Shown here: piece by piece, positions 11,701-23,997 of the stretch
Numbering within the stretch: position 1 is the stretch's first letter
How the letters are laid out: the number at the start of each line of letters is the position of its first letter
From: Isoetes taiwanensis
Taxonomy: Eukaryota; Streptophyta; Lycopodiopsida; Isoetales; Isoetaceae
Assembly: GCA_021234155.1 (NCBI GenBank)
Contig: JAJEKV010000191.1
Location: 1 to 64,000, forward strand
Length of the DNA stretch: 64,000 nucleotides
Direction of reading: 5' to 3'
Made by a program: the position numbers and the translations under genes
Notes under the pieces: model-generated
What the model saw: the letters and a program-made list of their open reading frames with translations, nothing else
What the model was told of the DNA's origin: nothing
The model's database searches: none

Positions 11701-12640
11701 CTATACATTTTTAATAGATATGTGATGATCGGGGGCATAATTGACAGGTAATTGACTCGCATGTCCAATATCTCCTGGATATAGGATATCAGCTCTTCTA
11801 CTGTAGGTGCGTTCATCATCACATGTAGCGGTCGAGGTGTAACCAAGCCCTCATAGTGTGTTGGCGGTGTTGAAGTGTATGGGCCTCATCTTCAATAACA
11901 TTTTGGATTGTTCACGCTCTTCCTAGCCCATCGCATGTCTCACTTTTGAGATGGTGTGTTTCCCACTGTGAATGAAGGCAATTGCCCTATGCTTTTCCAC
12001 CCGATAAGTGTGTTGTTAGGTATTGTTGTAGACTCTTGACAAGTACAAGAATCGGTTTTTGTAGTGCAAGGTATTTACCGGCTCTAAAGCATTGTTATCC
12101 CAAAGCTTACTTTGGAAACATGTATCTAGATTTGTTTCCGTGGTTGTGATAAGTAATTGTATGTACAATTTTTGTATTTTTGGGCTTCCATGTTTTGGGC
12201 TTTTTTGGCCAAATGAGTTTAAAGTATGGCCGGGGGCAAGAAGGCGGGGAGGACCACGGCAAAGGTGATCCAATAGAATATGAGGGTGACTCGGCTCATA
12301 TTGTCTCTTTTCTCCACGATTTGAAAACCAAGGTGCTAGGATTACGTGATGAAGTGGTTACCCTCGGGAAAAGCGGTTCTTTGAACTAGTAGAACAATTG
12401 TTCATAAGTGGGATATAGTAATTGAGAAAGTAGAAGCAAATTGAATCCATCCATGATTACATTGAACAAATTAGAGTTCTTGAAGCCAATTTGGCGGGTT
12501 TGATAAATTTGAAACCACCACGAGGAGCAAATGAAGTTGTATAAGGAGCATGTTGCGGTAGAATAGGCGAGATGGATGTATATAAAGACCAAAGAGTGTC
12601 GGTGAAAAGGACACCCTTAATGAGGACCCCAATTGTATTC
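11701..12640. other. Unassigned, weak coiled-coil-like reading
   Basis: Around 12,280-12,540 (+) broken frames give a charged, helix-like reading (FLHDLKTKVLGLRDEVVTL, later EQIRVLEANLAGL). It could be part of an old transposon ORF. I cannot assign it. Confidence 0.3.
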
Positions 12641-13290
12641 TTGACTCTCATCCATGTCATGAGATAGTTTCATTAGGATCTACGCATATAATTGTGAAGC
12701 TGCCCTCTTATCTCTACGATACCCCTAACTATTGCATTCTTTCACCTAATGCTTTCCTCGAGCCAGTATCAAATGCCTTTGCAAAATGGATGAATGCCAC
12801 CACTTGGCCCGAATTAGGGGCTTTAAGCTTTCTCCACTAGAACCCTAAGTGCCATGGAGTGATCTATGGTATTGTAATTCTACGGAATCTTTGTCACCGT
12901 GCTTGGGCATTTTTTATATTCCTCTTCCCATACACTCAGTTTCCATTCCAATAAACTGCCTAACACTTTTGAGAATGCACTGCTAATTAAGGTGGTTCTA
13001 TAATTAGACACTATATTCTTATCTCCAGATTTATGAATGGGATATATTACGTTAATTCACCATCCTAAAGGAAGCCCCTGTAATAGCTCCACTTATGTCA
13101 TCTTCTGTGAAAAGATCTGCGCTAACTGATAGAATGGGCATCTCATCTGCATTGCTTTTTGTATAAAGATCCTGCACCAGTTTTAACATCGCCTCCATAT
13201 CAAGATTTACTTGTACCCCTTCCTATTCATTGTTTTCCAAAAGGATTTGGGCTCCTTCTTCCATTGTTACGCTTTGTTTTATAGGTAAAG
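12640..13290 (-). mobile_element. Non-LTR retrotransposon reverse transcriptase fragment
   Basis: On the minus strand, from about 13,280 down, the order is LDMEAMLKLVQDLYTKSNADEM, then VIYPIHKSGDKN, NYRTTLISSAFSKVLGSLLEWKL, TIDHSMALRVLVEKA and FIHFAKAFDTGSRKALGERM. This is the domain order of a LINE reverse transcriptase: RT-0, the fingers block with NYR, and the FxDxxKAFD block that carries a catalytic Asp. The wording is nearest the RTE-type clade in my recollection. Many stops and shifts are present. It runs opposite to the endonuclease fragment at 11.3 kb, so the two are separate insertions. Confidence 0.7.
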
Positions 13291-13776
13291 CGCATTTTGG
13301 CTTCATAAGGCTTTTTACCTAATCTGGCGGACATCTATCGAGGCAGCTTAGATCTTTATACGTGCTTTTCGGCATCCTACCCGCAATTTACATGGCACGC
13401 CTTTCGCATTTCTTCATGTACCCAAACAGCATTGCTTGCGGCCTCGAGCATCGGACTAATGAATTGGTTTGCATCGGTAGTTATAGTTCGGTCCAATTGG
13501 CTTTAGCGATTAATTCCTCCACTACTTCTCGATATGGCAAGCTTTGTTCATATCGATTTTGATCTTGGGTGAAAATGGAACATCGTGGCACTTGCATTTA
13601 TCTTGGCCCTCGATTGTAGTATGTAAAGGCATAAAAATCGACTCGGGCATCTTACTTCCAACAATGCATTCATTGAACCATATCTATGTTACTAGTTAAT
13701 ACATTATTATCGGTTGTACTTGTTCCTACATGATTGAGACATGTGAAGCCTCGACTTGGGGAATTTCGACACCATT
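13291..13776. other. Unassigned, possible LTR-element leader
   Basis: No recognisable gene. On the minus strand the sequence next to the LTR-like end at 13,777 has the position expected of a primer-binding site and leader. Confidence 0.3.
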
Positions 13777-15300
13777 TGTGGCGTCCCCTACTCATATCGG
13801 GTTACCCGCGGTGTACAAGCGGGGAGTTCATCCCCATATCAGCTAAGCTAATATAGGACCCAATGGAGTGGTAGCGGCACTCCCGCGGGTGCCTAACCCA
13901 TGCCTTGCCCTGCGGTGTGGCAAGCCGTAGACCCTAGTCCACGGGGATCCCCGGTAGGCCTTACACACCCGGAGGGATGCGTTCAAGAGTTAGAACATGA
14001 ACCTCCTTATGAGCGGTCGGCCCTTCACCCCACAACCAGGTGTGGTTCTTGTACGGGCAGTAGAATACTAGTAATGAACTAAAGGGACTAGCTAGGAGCA
14101 TCATCAACTACTAGGTGCATGGGTCTCTACCCCTTCCCAATACAATGAGTCCACAGATCGTCCATACATCCATATCATCAAAGAACTAAAGAATAATATC
14201 TAATCTACATCATAGAAGTTATGTTCTTTAGTTAGGGCTCGCTATCTAGGGTTCTATGTGCTATGGGCAATTCAATAGGCTAAACATGCTAACTCATTGG
14301 AAGGCGGTTAGGCTATTGAATTGGCGAAATACACAGTCCTTGGCTTGCTCCTCTTGCTCGGAATGCTTCCATGTAGCCATTTTGTCTTGCTTGGAATCGT
14401 CGGAAGGAAGTCCCCGGCCAATTTAGGCTTTTCGAGCCGAATCTTAAATTGAGGATTGACTCTTGGTAGCGTGAAGCAGGCTTCCGGAAAGAGGTTGTAC
14501 CCGCGAAAAAGGAAAAGTTAGCGTTTGGTGGCCTTACATAGGCTATCGGTTAGGGTTAGGGTTCCATGACCCTTGGTATGCCTCTTAATGGTTAATTGTC
14601 TAAAAGTCGCACATTAATAATTAACCGCACCTGCCTAATTGTCCCTAAGAGCCACTTGCTTGGCTACCGTCGTACCGTCAATTGGAATGGCGTATGCAGC
14701 GTGGCCGGCTGACGATATCGTCTTGAGGCCGGTATCTGCGTCTTTGGCGTCACATTCTCCCCACCTTAAAATGATGTTGTCCAGCGGCATGGTGGATCTC
14801 CCCCACCTTGGGATCTTCTTGTCACGCAAAACAACTTGATGCATACAATTTATTACTATTATACTTACACAATTATTATAATTACTCTAAGGTAATATTT
14901 TTAAAACATTACTAGGACATTGCATTAACCAATAACTTATCAATTCATAGCTCTATTAAAAGCAAGGTACTTATTAGCCTTACTTAATACGACATTTAAG
15001 TTTATCAAGATTTAACAATTTCATATACAATTATCCTTGAGGTACTCTTCATTTCCTTGCAACACATTCCAACAAAACTTGTGTTGCAAGTCTTTGCTCT
15101 CTTCGACCAACTTGCCCTAGGGGCTCAATTGGCTGTGATGCGACACTACGTTAGTACCATTTTAATTATTAATAAAATTATGGTTATAAGGTAACCACCC
15201 ATCTAATTAACTAAATGGATGCATGACTAATCTCGGTGTGGGAAGAGGATGCTTCTTCCATTGTGGCCATGGAGGCGGCCCTATAATACCTAGGATGACA
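13777..15300 (-). repeat. LTR-like sequence, minus orientation (right edge uncertain)
   Basis: The plus strand starts TGTGGCGTCCCC. Reversed, this gives a G-rich LTR end followed by AATGGTGTCGAAATTCC, resembling the LTR end plus primer site of the chromoviruses here. The reverse complement also shares GGGGTAGAGACC and GATGCTCCTAG-type landmarks with their LTRs at the expected distance (14,090-14,135). I could not find its outer end or any matching internal coding region. Confidence 0.4.
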
Positions 15301-17190
15301 CTCATGCCTACACCTTAGTGGCCTTTGGCGTGAAGGATGGCGTCCTCCCCGTATTTAGGCGTGAAGGATCCTTCCCGTGGTAGGCATTGACTAGAGGTGC
15401 TTTCCTATCAATGCATTCTGAATGACCTCTTATCTCTCAAGATTCGTCTACTTAGTGGGGGGAGTAGACTTTTTAATCTACCTTGCACTCATCAAAGCGG
15501 AACGCGGTCATGCCTACATTGACATTACACCCGTCCTAGAGATCGCGGTAGTGGTCTCATCGCCGATAACAACGCGTGCAACCCATATCTGGCATAGGCT
15601 GCATGCGTAGATTAACAGAAACCTGCGCATGATTTATCTTTGGCTCCTTTAATGCATCGCGATTAACTTAATTACCTAAGGTAATGTTTATGAATTAAAC
15701 ATTATCATAGTATCGGATACATTACTCGATAGTACAATTATATTTACTCTAAGCTTTGCAATTTTTTAACGACTTTTAGATGTGATTATTTAAACAATAA
15801 CCACGATTTAGACCTATTGTTACATAGATAAGGTTTTAATTATCATACACAAAATTAGATGTGCTTCTTATTCTCTTCCTTGGATCTGCATTACCCTTGA
15901 AGTATATTCCTAAGATGCGCTAAAAGTATATTTGAATTCTATTTTCTATTTATATTTATAAGGACGAGGGTCATATAGCTATCCTTGGAAGGAATTGCAT
16001 CCTTCTTGAAGGATTAATTAACATGCTATCTCTCATTTATTATTTAACTTATTTCACTATGATACATATATATATATGTACAACAAATTCTATGCGAGTT
16101 ATTAGGATATATATTTAACTTATCAATAAGACACCTTAGGCTTATAATGCATGCATGCGCCTTACCTAAGACTAGAGGCATCCACCCATTGAGGGCGGTT
16201 GAGTAATTTGGAGATGACTTGGTAGGTCGCATTGCTCCCCATACTTTGCTCCACTTCATTGGTGTAGTTAGCTACCCGTCGGTCTCGCCGCGTTGAAGGC
16301 CTCCTGTTCATTAAGCCCCGGCTCTATTCGGTCAATTGATGGCCCCTTCAATCCCTAAGATGCAAGTACGTTCAATCATAAAGATTGAGCCCCCACACTT
16401 TCTTGAAAAGAAAATAGTTACGCACCTTCAATGGCGTTGTACTGGCGTCATATCTATTCTCTCCCCTTAAGGGTTATACGCTTCTTACTTAGGCGCATTA
16501 ACTTACTAGCCTTAGCTAACATATATAACCATCTAAGATGGATGCACATATTATGTTATCATTTATTTCAATATAGTTTAAGATTTACCTATTTAGTTAG
16601 AACAATTTTAAACCACAAGGTTTCATCATGACAATTCCTTTTTGTCTCAAAAAGACTATTTGATTACTATAATTCTTATTTTAGATATACCTTGCATGTA
16701 CTATTCTTTTATATTCTAGAGATTCCCCCTTTCTTAGTTATTTAAACTCTTAGAATATTCTTACCAATCAATTGATGCCATAAGTAACAAGTTGGTAGGA
16801 CTTGTTAGATTACTTCTTTTTATTTAGGTTTGGATTATTCTTTTGGAGGTACTAGCTTTATACATGGTCAAAATTATCCTAGTAATGATTCCTTCTTGTG
16901 AGGTGATCAATCTCTCCCAAGTGGTTTCAATATGTTGGATGTTACTGTTAACAATCGTGTATAATTTTAGTCACTCCTATGTATTTCCTTCCCAATCCTT
17001 GGCCTTAGCCCAATCTTGGGGCAATCCTTTCGGCCGGAGACTATTCCCGTGATGCCTTCTAATCCCAATTATGTGCATTTAACCTACTAGGCCCCATGGC
17101 CTTAGATCCTTGAGCTTGCTAGAAGCTCATCCACTGGTTATTGCTTGAGTAGCAAGGTGCGTTCTTCCGATAAATTTCGATGCTTGGGTC
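15301..17190. other. AT-rich, no recognisable gene
   Basis: Mostly AT-rich sequence, with a short TA microsatellite near 16,066-16,080. Only short open frames without recognisable motifs. Confidence 0.4.
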
Positions 17191-20100
17191 TCCTTGCGGT
17201 GGCTCCTCTTTGATGTAGAGGTTGACTTTGTTGTTAGAAGCCTCTCATTCTTTGGTGGTTTTGATGGTGTAGTTGATCACTTGAAATCTTTCATCGCGGC
17301 TTTTCAAAAGTGCGAAGGTGGCACCGTTGAAAAAAAAAGATCTTTCATCTTGAACTCTTTGTCTTGGCAGCTAAAGGATGACTACGGATCGATATTGTTT
17401 CTTCGACTCCCTCGACATCTCATCGTCCGAGTCCTCTTGTCGTTATCGTGTTGCTAGAAGAGTGTTGAGGATGTTGATTGCTTCACCTGCAAATTTTCGA
17501 CATCTCTTCCTTTGATCACATTGCGCTATGGGAAGGAATAACAAAGGGAACTATACATGCAAAGCATATAGCTTACATAATTACAATTACTACTAGAGCT
17601 ATTAGGTCCCCTTGTGCCTCTTTTGAGTTGCACACACCTACTCCTTAGCAATGTCATCGGTGTTCCTCGATTGCAATGGTGTTGACGATCTATATCCTCT
17701 TATTTATGCGATAAACTCGTGCTCCGGGGTAACTTGTTGATATACTTGGCCCTCGGTGTTTGTTAGCTATGGCACAACACGCTTTGCATCACCTTCTAAC
17801 TAAAGGTGTGCTGGTGGTTGATGCTTCGACATTTCGATTACGCTACGATCCTGTTCTTGGGCGGTAATTGTTTCCCCTTCATGATGCTTGAAGCTATTTG
17901 GAGGCGTCTCTTGAGGTTGTGTTGCGCGATTCCTTTGGCTATACTCCTCGGAGTTGTTCTCTTCTGCGATTTGTTCTTTGATTCGATCCTTGGGTTCACC
18001 AAGTTGCATGCAAGTCATCGGCTCGGCTTTCGCCTAGTCGCTTCTCCATCGAGGTTCCAATCTTACTTGTTTGATCCCTTGATCACATGGCTTGGGCGTT
18101 GTCACGTTCTGTGATTATATCCGTCTTCTTGTCTTGAGGTACCTTCCGGTGACTTTCATTTGCTTTCGTCGGTTTGATCTTCCCATTTGCCTCTAGGGAG
18201 CTTCGTTGGAAGAAGTCGGTTGCTAGCACTTCTCGGCTTTCAGTTTCGACCTTTGTCCCTCTATGCATGTGGGTCTCTCGGCAAGTAAAAGCATCATGGC
18301 TCTCCTCCCTGGCGGCTAGGTTGTCGAGGGATGATGGATCCTTATATGCCGCGGCTTGACCCTTGAGTTAAAAGTACACGCCTCGGATATACTCTTGTCG
18401 TTGAATAGCACGGCTATTATCTTGACTCTCTTTTGCCAAAGGTGCTTGGTTGCTATCCTTGTCGTTAAGGTGTTGAATGCTTCTACCTTGGGTGTTTGAT
18501 GTGCCACATGTAGGAGATATGATCGGCTTCTTCTCTTCTAATTCTTGGTAGGAGTACTGTGAAGCCATCACCCTGGTTGTTGAAGGCATATCTCCTCGTG
18601 GCGGTGCCCCTTTTGGTAAGTGCATCTCCATCACCCTATATTACCACAAGGTGGAATTATGGTCGTTGAGATGTTGCTTTTTTTAGTTGGCTCGTTAATG
18701 TCGGGTCGTTCCTCCTTCTATTGTTGAGGCCACTCGTGTCATAAGTTCGTCAAGTGTTTGCTTAGCGCCACAAGAGGTAGTGTTGCATACGGCGATGTTA
18801 CGGATGCGATCGCTGATGATCTTGACATGACGGTGTTGTCTCTTACTCTAACACTGGGTGAATGAGCGGTCTTCTACTTGAGGGGCACTTCGAAGTGTTT
18901 GGAGTCGAAAGGTTTGCTTGGGCTCACAGTCGTTTCTCCCCCGTATTTGCTCTTCCACTTTGATCTTGGGCTATAGTTGTGCTTCCTTGCTTCCTCCTTT
19001 GGTAGTGAAGTGAAGGAGCTTCCCTGATCTAAGCGCTAAATCCGTAAAACATGACTCTAACTCATGTTTTCTATACTATATGTGTGACACTTTCGAGATA
19101 TACAATAGACACATTTACATTGGGATTTAATTCATCTACTTTTTCTAAAACAACTCTGAAGATCTACTTAAATGTTTATACTCCTTTAGGGTTTCCCCTC
19201 CTCCTGCGTTTGATTCTTGGTTTCTTTGCATCTTCTTCATTACGATTGACTTCGGGGATTCCTTGAGATCTTTGCTACTATTGTTGACCTTCATATGCGA
19301 TCCGAGCTCGTCACCCCAAGTTGCGAAGAGTGTTAGTTGATGTGATCCCTTGAAAACGATGCTCCTTCTTAATGTGTATGTCCGTCGTGAGGAATCACGG
19401 TGATCGCTCAAAGCGTCCTTACATGCGGTGTGTCGTTGCAAGGTTGCCGATTAATGCGGTGCCATTGATCGCTTGAGTAGGATCACGAGCATTTAGGTCG
19501 GGCATTCTTGAATGTCTTGAAGCTCACGAGATCGTGGATGGTGAAGCCGGGAATTGTCATTCCTCCGCCCAGGTTGAATTTAGAGTGCGACTGTTTTGCT
19601 TGGGCTTTACTTCATTCGAGGTGCCTCTCTCCCGTTCACGGAAGTGTGATCATCTCCTTGCACCTACCATAGCTCCTTCGGTAAGCCTTTTCGTGATTTG
19701 TACCTGTTTGGCGGGATTAGGTCTCCCTCCGATCCTTTGGGTCCTATCCATTCGAAGTCTCGCACTCCTTGGTTGGCGTAGTAAAGTCGTCCTTCCTTTG
19801 GTTTCTAGGTGTTTACGGGTCCGAATTCTTGTTCAGTGAAATATTCTCCTTCTTGATCTTGCCCTAATGCTGATATAGGCCTTCAAGTCGGAGATGTTCC
19901 TTCCACGATATCGTCTCCTCCCCTCATGGTCTCCTACTTTTGGAACCGATGAAAGTTCTCTCTGCTAGTGCAAAGGGAAATTTGGAAGCTCGTTCCCGTC
20001 AGCCTTAGGTGCTTTGTGGTTGCCTAGCTTGGTTGCTCCTTTTGTTGACATTTTATGACATTAAAAGCGAGGCTGGCGGGCTATGTCATCATTGTGTAGT

Positions 20101-20290
20101 CACTTATTCTTTTTTTCTCATTACGCCCATGGCTAACCTCCTTGCACTCTATCTGGACTTTCGACACTCTTGACCCCATCTCCTCTTTTACCTTGGCCAT
20201 AATCTCACCTTCGACTTGGTTTCGGACCGGCGTACGTTCTTTTTTTTCGGACTTGAGCCTCTGTTTTGCTTGATCCATGATGTGATCAAT
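17190..20290 (-). other. Coding-like hydrophilic relic, unidentified
   Basis: Across this 3-kb stretch the minus strand has a run of open segments (17,800-18,018; 18,083-18,268; 18,368-18,634; 19,145-19,441; 20,081-20,278). All are very rich in K, R, E, S, T, Q and N and contain few aromatic residues. This is unlike random frames and resembles the low-complexity part of a retroelement Gag or a disordered nuclear protein. A plus-strand reading at 17,230-17,390 (FGGFDGVVDHLKSFIAAFQKCEGG) is also protein-like. I recognise no domain and propose no function. Confidence 0.35.
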
Positions 20291-20388
20291 TTAACTTCAA
20301 TCTTATTTCCCTTGACATCCTTTAACTTCAACCTCAACTCCTTCCTCGTTCTTTCAAAGTATTATTCATCTTTGGATCATCTATTATG

Positions 20389-20512
20389 TCGATTTTTGCA
20401 TTCTTTGCGAGTTTCTTACTAGAATGAATGTTACTACAAAAATCTTTTGCCGATTTTTTGCATTCTTCTTTGGAGTTTCTTACCCGGAATGAATGTTACT
20501 ACAAATCCATAT
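20389..20512. repeat. Direct duplication, period about 62 bp
   Basis: Two adjacent copies share GATTTTTTGCATTCTT, then GAGTTTCTTAC, then GAATGAATGTTACTACAAA. They differ by a few substitutions and small indels. Confidence 0.75.
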
Positions 20513-20639
20513 TCGGACATGCTACAATTTTTTGCATCTTCTTCAGCCACAAGGCCTTATCAATTTATCAAATTGTTTGGATTTTACAAGTACAATCTTT
20601 ATCACGGAAAGGAAAAATTTTAGCATTGGCCCGATAGCA

Positions 20640-22760
20640 CAAATTAATGTAGGGGTTTAGCAAGGCTAAATTATGGAACAAATAATACCTTAAGCGTTCA
20701 AGGCGGTGACCTCATGTCTCATCTCCCATGTTAATAGATGATCATAGGAACGAGCAATTTAAGCAGTGCATTAGTTATGGTGAAAAATGCCTATACAAGA
20801 CCAACGGCCTGAATGTGCACATAATATTTTTTCTACAAAACAATGTCATTTATAAAAGTATTCACTCTTCTCACATGCTAACCCATTGGTCTTGAGAATC
20901 TAAGACGGTGACCACAATTGCAATTCTTGCTATCATATGAACTTCCAATTTAGAATAAGATACCACGGCACGGGTTCTGAGAAATGTTGTGCATTCTTTG
21001 CACCATTTGCAATAGATACAACATAACCATTATTCATGTGCGATATCAATAATAATTGTTCTTAGAAGCTAAAACTACGTCTATAAAAAGATAGAAAAAT
21101 AAAAGCTACTGACATTTTCCATTTCGGGACTTGATCTCTAGATGAAGAACTATGGCAACTATGACAAGAAAAGTTGAGCAGCTAGTTAGGTGAATGCAAT
21201 GAGATTAATCCTAGAAACCCACTACAAATAAATACCAACCATGAGTCATACAAACATGCTAGTGAGCACATAGATAGATAAAATGTGCCAATCTTCACAT
21301 TTGTTCCGATTTCACAAAGATACACAATAAGAATGAAGTTAATATAAACTTGATGCAACAACATAACCATGACAAGGTTACCCTTCTAAACTTCATACCT
21401 AAAACGGGTCTCTGCAACAATAATAAACCCATGATTCCGAATGATAGCATATCTCATGGGCATGTATTTATCTTGCATCTAGCTTTATAGGGGGCAAGTG
21501 AAAAACCTCAATCATTGGCAATCTTAGACAATTGGGATATCCATCATTGAAGCCTTCAAAGTTACAATGGGCAAGTTTGATGGGTAAATAGTCTCCTAAA
21601 AAGTACCTTGAGAATGGTTTTTCACATCATCCATTTCAGCCATTGCATGTATATCATTAACTTCCATATGCTACCTTTGGATCTTAGCATTACCACCATT
21701 CATGTTCACATCATAGAGAGCCATACTAAGATTCTATTTTTTCGGGATTATCATCCATTTCATTCTTTTCGCCTCATCGGGAATGATAGTGGGTTGCGTT
21801 TCAACATTGTCATTAGCACTACCTTTTACCTCATCCTCGGCTTTATTACCGGTTTCTTACGCCATGGTAATGCGCTAAAACATAATCTGCTTCTCTTATG
21901 CATTTGCTCATTCTAAAACTCAAAGTAGCTTATAAAGTATGAGCTTACAATGGAACTTAGCCAAGAATTTGCTCACATGTATCGGCCAAGAATGTAGGTA
22001 ACAAATTCTAAATTGAATTCATTATTGGCACCTCTATCCATCTCGTATATTGATCAATATTTTTTAAGTTATACGAAACAAGTCTATACTGGATATGATG
22101 CTTGAAAAACTTTTCTTTTTTTCTTCTTTGAGCATCCAATAGCTATGGCGACACAAACCATGGCAAGGTTTTGATCACGCAAAAATGAGATTAAGAACAT
22201 ACCAGATTTGTTCAAGGCGAAAGCAAATCATTTCTTGAAGGTGAAGTCGGCACAAAAGGAACTCATTTGCATTTCTTCGCTAATTCTCAATTAAGCTCAT
22301 CCAACATGATTGGAAGCAAAAACCCAATTAGATCTTTTCATGCGGCCAAACCCCCAACGGCCAATAATTTCCCGGTGATATTGGGTTTGGAGTGGTTTCC
22401 AACATATCTCATGAGCATGTACTACATGTAGCAGACATATATCTAGAATAAAAACCTTTATAAGCGAGGGTTTGCCCCCGTAGAGACCAACCCAAATTGG
22501 CAAGTTAACAATGTTTTGAATGTGTTTTGAAAAGAACTAAAAACATCATAACTTGCAAATTTGAACTTCAATTCTAGATGAATTTTGATTTTGTTGGAAA
22601 AATGTTATCATAACCTACAATCTTCATGAAGATAACTTTTAGATTTGATGAGCCATAAAAATTATATTACCATATTTATGCAAAATACCCTTCATTTTTT
22701 CGAGGGCATTTTTGTAATTTTTAGCAAAAAGGAAGAACATTTGTAAAGTAGGATAAATGT
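20640..22760. other. AT-rich, no recognisable gene
   Basis: Only short open frames on both strands; none shows a recognisable motif. Confidence 0.45.
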
Positions 22761-22764
22761 ACTA

Positions 22765-22835
22765 GGGAAATGCACCTCGAGGAAATTCCTCGAGGGAATA
22801 TTTTCGAGGGAATATTCAAAGAGGTGCACTTTCCC
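22765..22835. repeat. Nested foldback hairpin
   Basis: The outer arms GGGAAATGCACCTC (22,765-22,778) and GAGGTGCACTTTCCC (22,821-22,835) are inverse copies apart from one base. Inside them, CCTCGAGGAA and TTCCTCGAGG (22,775-22,795) form a 10-bp palindrome with one central base. It lies 5 bp from the inverted-repeat element that follows. Confidence 0.8.
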
Positions 22836-22840
22836 GGACG

Positions 22841-23948
22841 TAATCCACTTTAGGCTGGAATTACGAAAATGAAGATTCTTTTTGGTCTGTGAGTTTTCTG
22901 CCCTTCTGCCTGGCGGTGCTTACTCCGGCGAGGGGCTTCTTCCTCTCCAACGAGGCGCTGACCTTTTTGAGTGATTCCAGCAAAAAGCATTTGGTACCGT
23001 TTCTTGAAGAAAAATCACATTTCTTTGCTGAAAAGTTTTATGTTTCGTGGAGATTGGATCAAAATTTGAGTTGGCAGGGAGTTCTTGGCGAGTCTTGGAG
23101 ATTGGATCGGGTTCTTGGCGAGTTTTGGCGTCAGGAATGGGTGCATGCATCTGCTAATGATGGATGTTTAACATCCTTTTCTAGTTTTTATGTTTTGTTA
23201 AGCCATGCCGTTGTATCAGATGGACGACCTGATCAAGGAAAAATGCCGGACTGATTCCGATTTAGCTTCAAGCTATTCATTCATTCTTAATTTTTATCCA
23301 AACTTAGGCTACAGCAAAAAGGGTATTCCGGAGGGCTTGAATCGTTCCTATAAATTGCTGTTTCTATTTGATGAAGATAGATCCGCCCTAGCCTATGAAT
23401 CTTTCTGTATTTTTCCTGGAATCTGATCGGCCACAGCCTAAGAACCCATCTTTGTTGCTTCCTTGCCGTTGCCTTTGATTTATGGGTCCGCTGTTTTGGT
23501 ATGCAGGTGTTGATCTAGCACTGCAGAGTCAACAAGAATAGAGTTCCGTGACTATGTTTGTCTTTGCTACAAGTTTCAGTTGAACAATGAAAACTTCGGT
23601 TGAAAACAATGTTATGATAATGTTTGATTCAGTTGGAAACAGGCTATAATTTTGTTTGAATTCTGAGTTGGAAATAGTGCCATGATTTTGTTATAAATGC
23701 TGAACTTTGTTGCAAATTTTAGAGTTGTATAATTCTCTTATGAATTCTGTGTTAATGCAGTGATAATGCAGTGTATAATTGTCTTATAATTCTGTGTAAA
23801 TGCAGTGATAAATGATAATGAAGTGATAATGCAGTGTCTTCTTGAATAATAAAAAGTTAGTGGAGGTGAAATTACCTGTTAGTGGAGCTGAAATTATGTG
23901 TTTGAAAAGATAGACAAATTTACAGTAATTCCAGCCTAAAGTGGATTA
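22841..23948. mobile_element. 1.1-kb element with perfect 24-bp terminal inverted repeats
   Basis: The left end (22,841-22,864) reads TAATCCACTTTAGGCTGG then AATTAC. The right end (23,925-23,948) is its exact reverse complement. Over 24 bp this is not chance. The interior holds no transposase. It contains a 121-codon open frame (22,889-23,254) with an internal near-repeat (SWRLDQNL / SWRLDRVL) and short repeats around GATAATGCAGTG near 23,755-23,840. It looks like a non-autonomous DNA transposon or a foldback element. The TA at each outer end could be the target duplication (mariner-like), but longer flanking duplications are not seen. The right end is 49 bp from the stop codon of the GTPase gene, so it probably sits in or next to that gene's 3' UTR. 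Confidence 0.7.
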
Positions 23949-23997
23949 TGAAGCATTGATTTTCCCGTTACTCGATTTACAAAAACAATTCTTACTT

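Noticed and set aside
14280-14325. 11-bp inverted repeat CAATTCAATAG / CTATTGAATTG
   Set aside because: Short, AT-rich and single; could easily be chance, and no element boundary was found around it.
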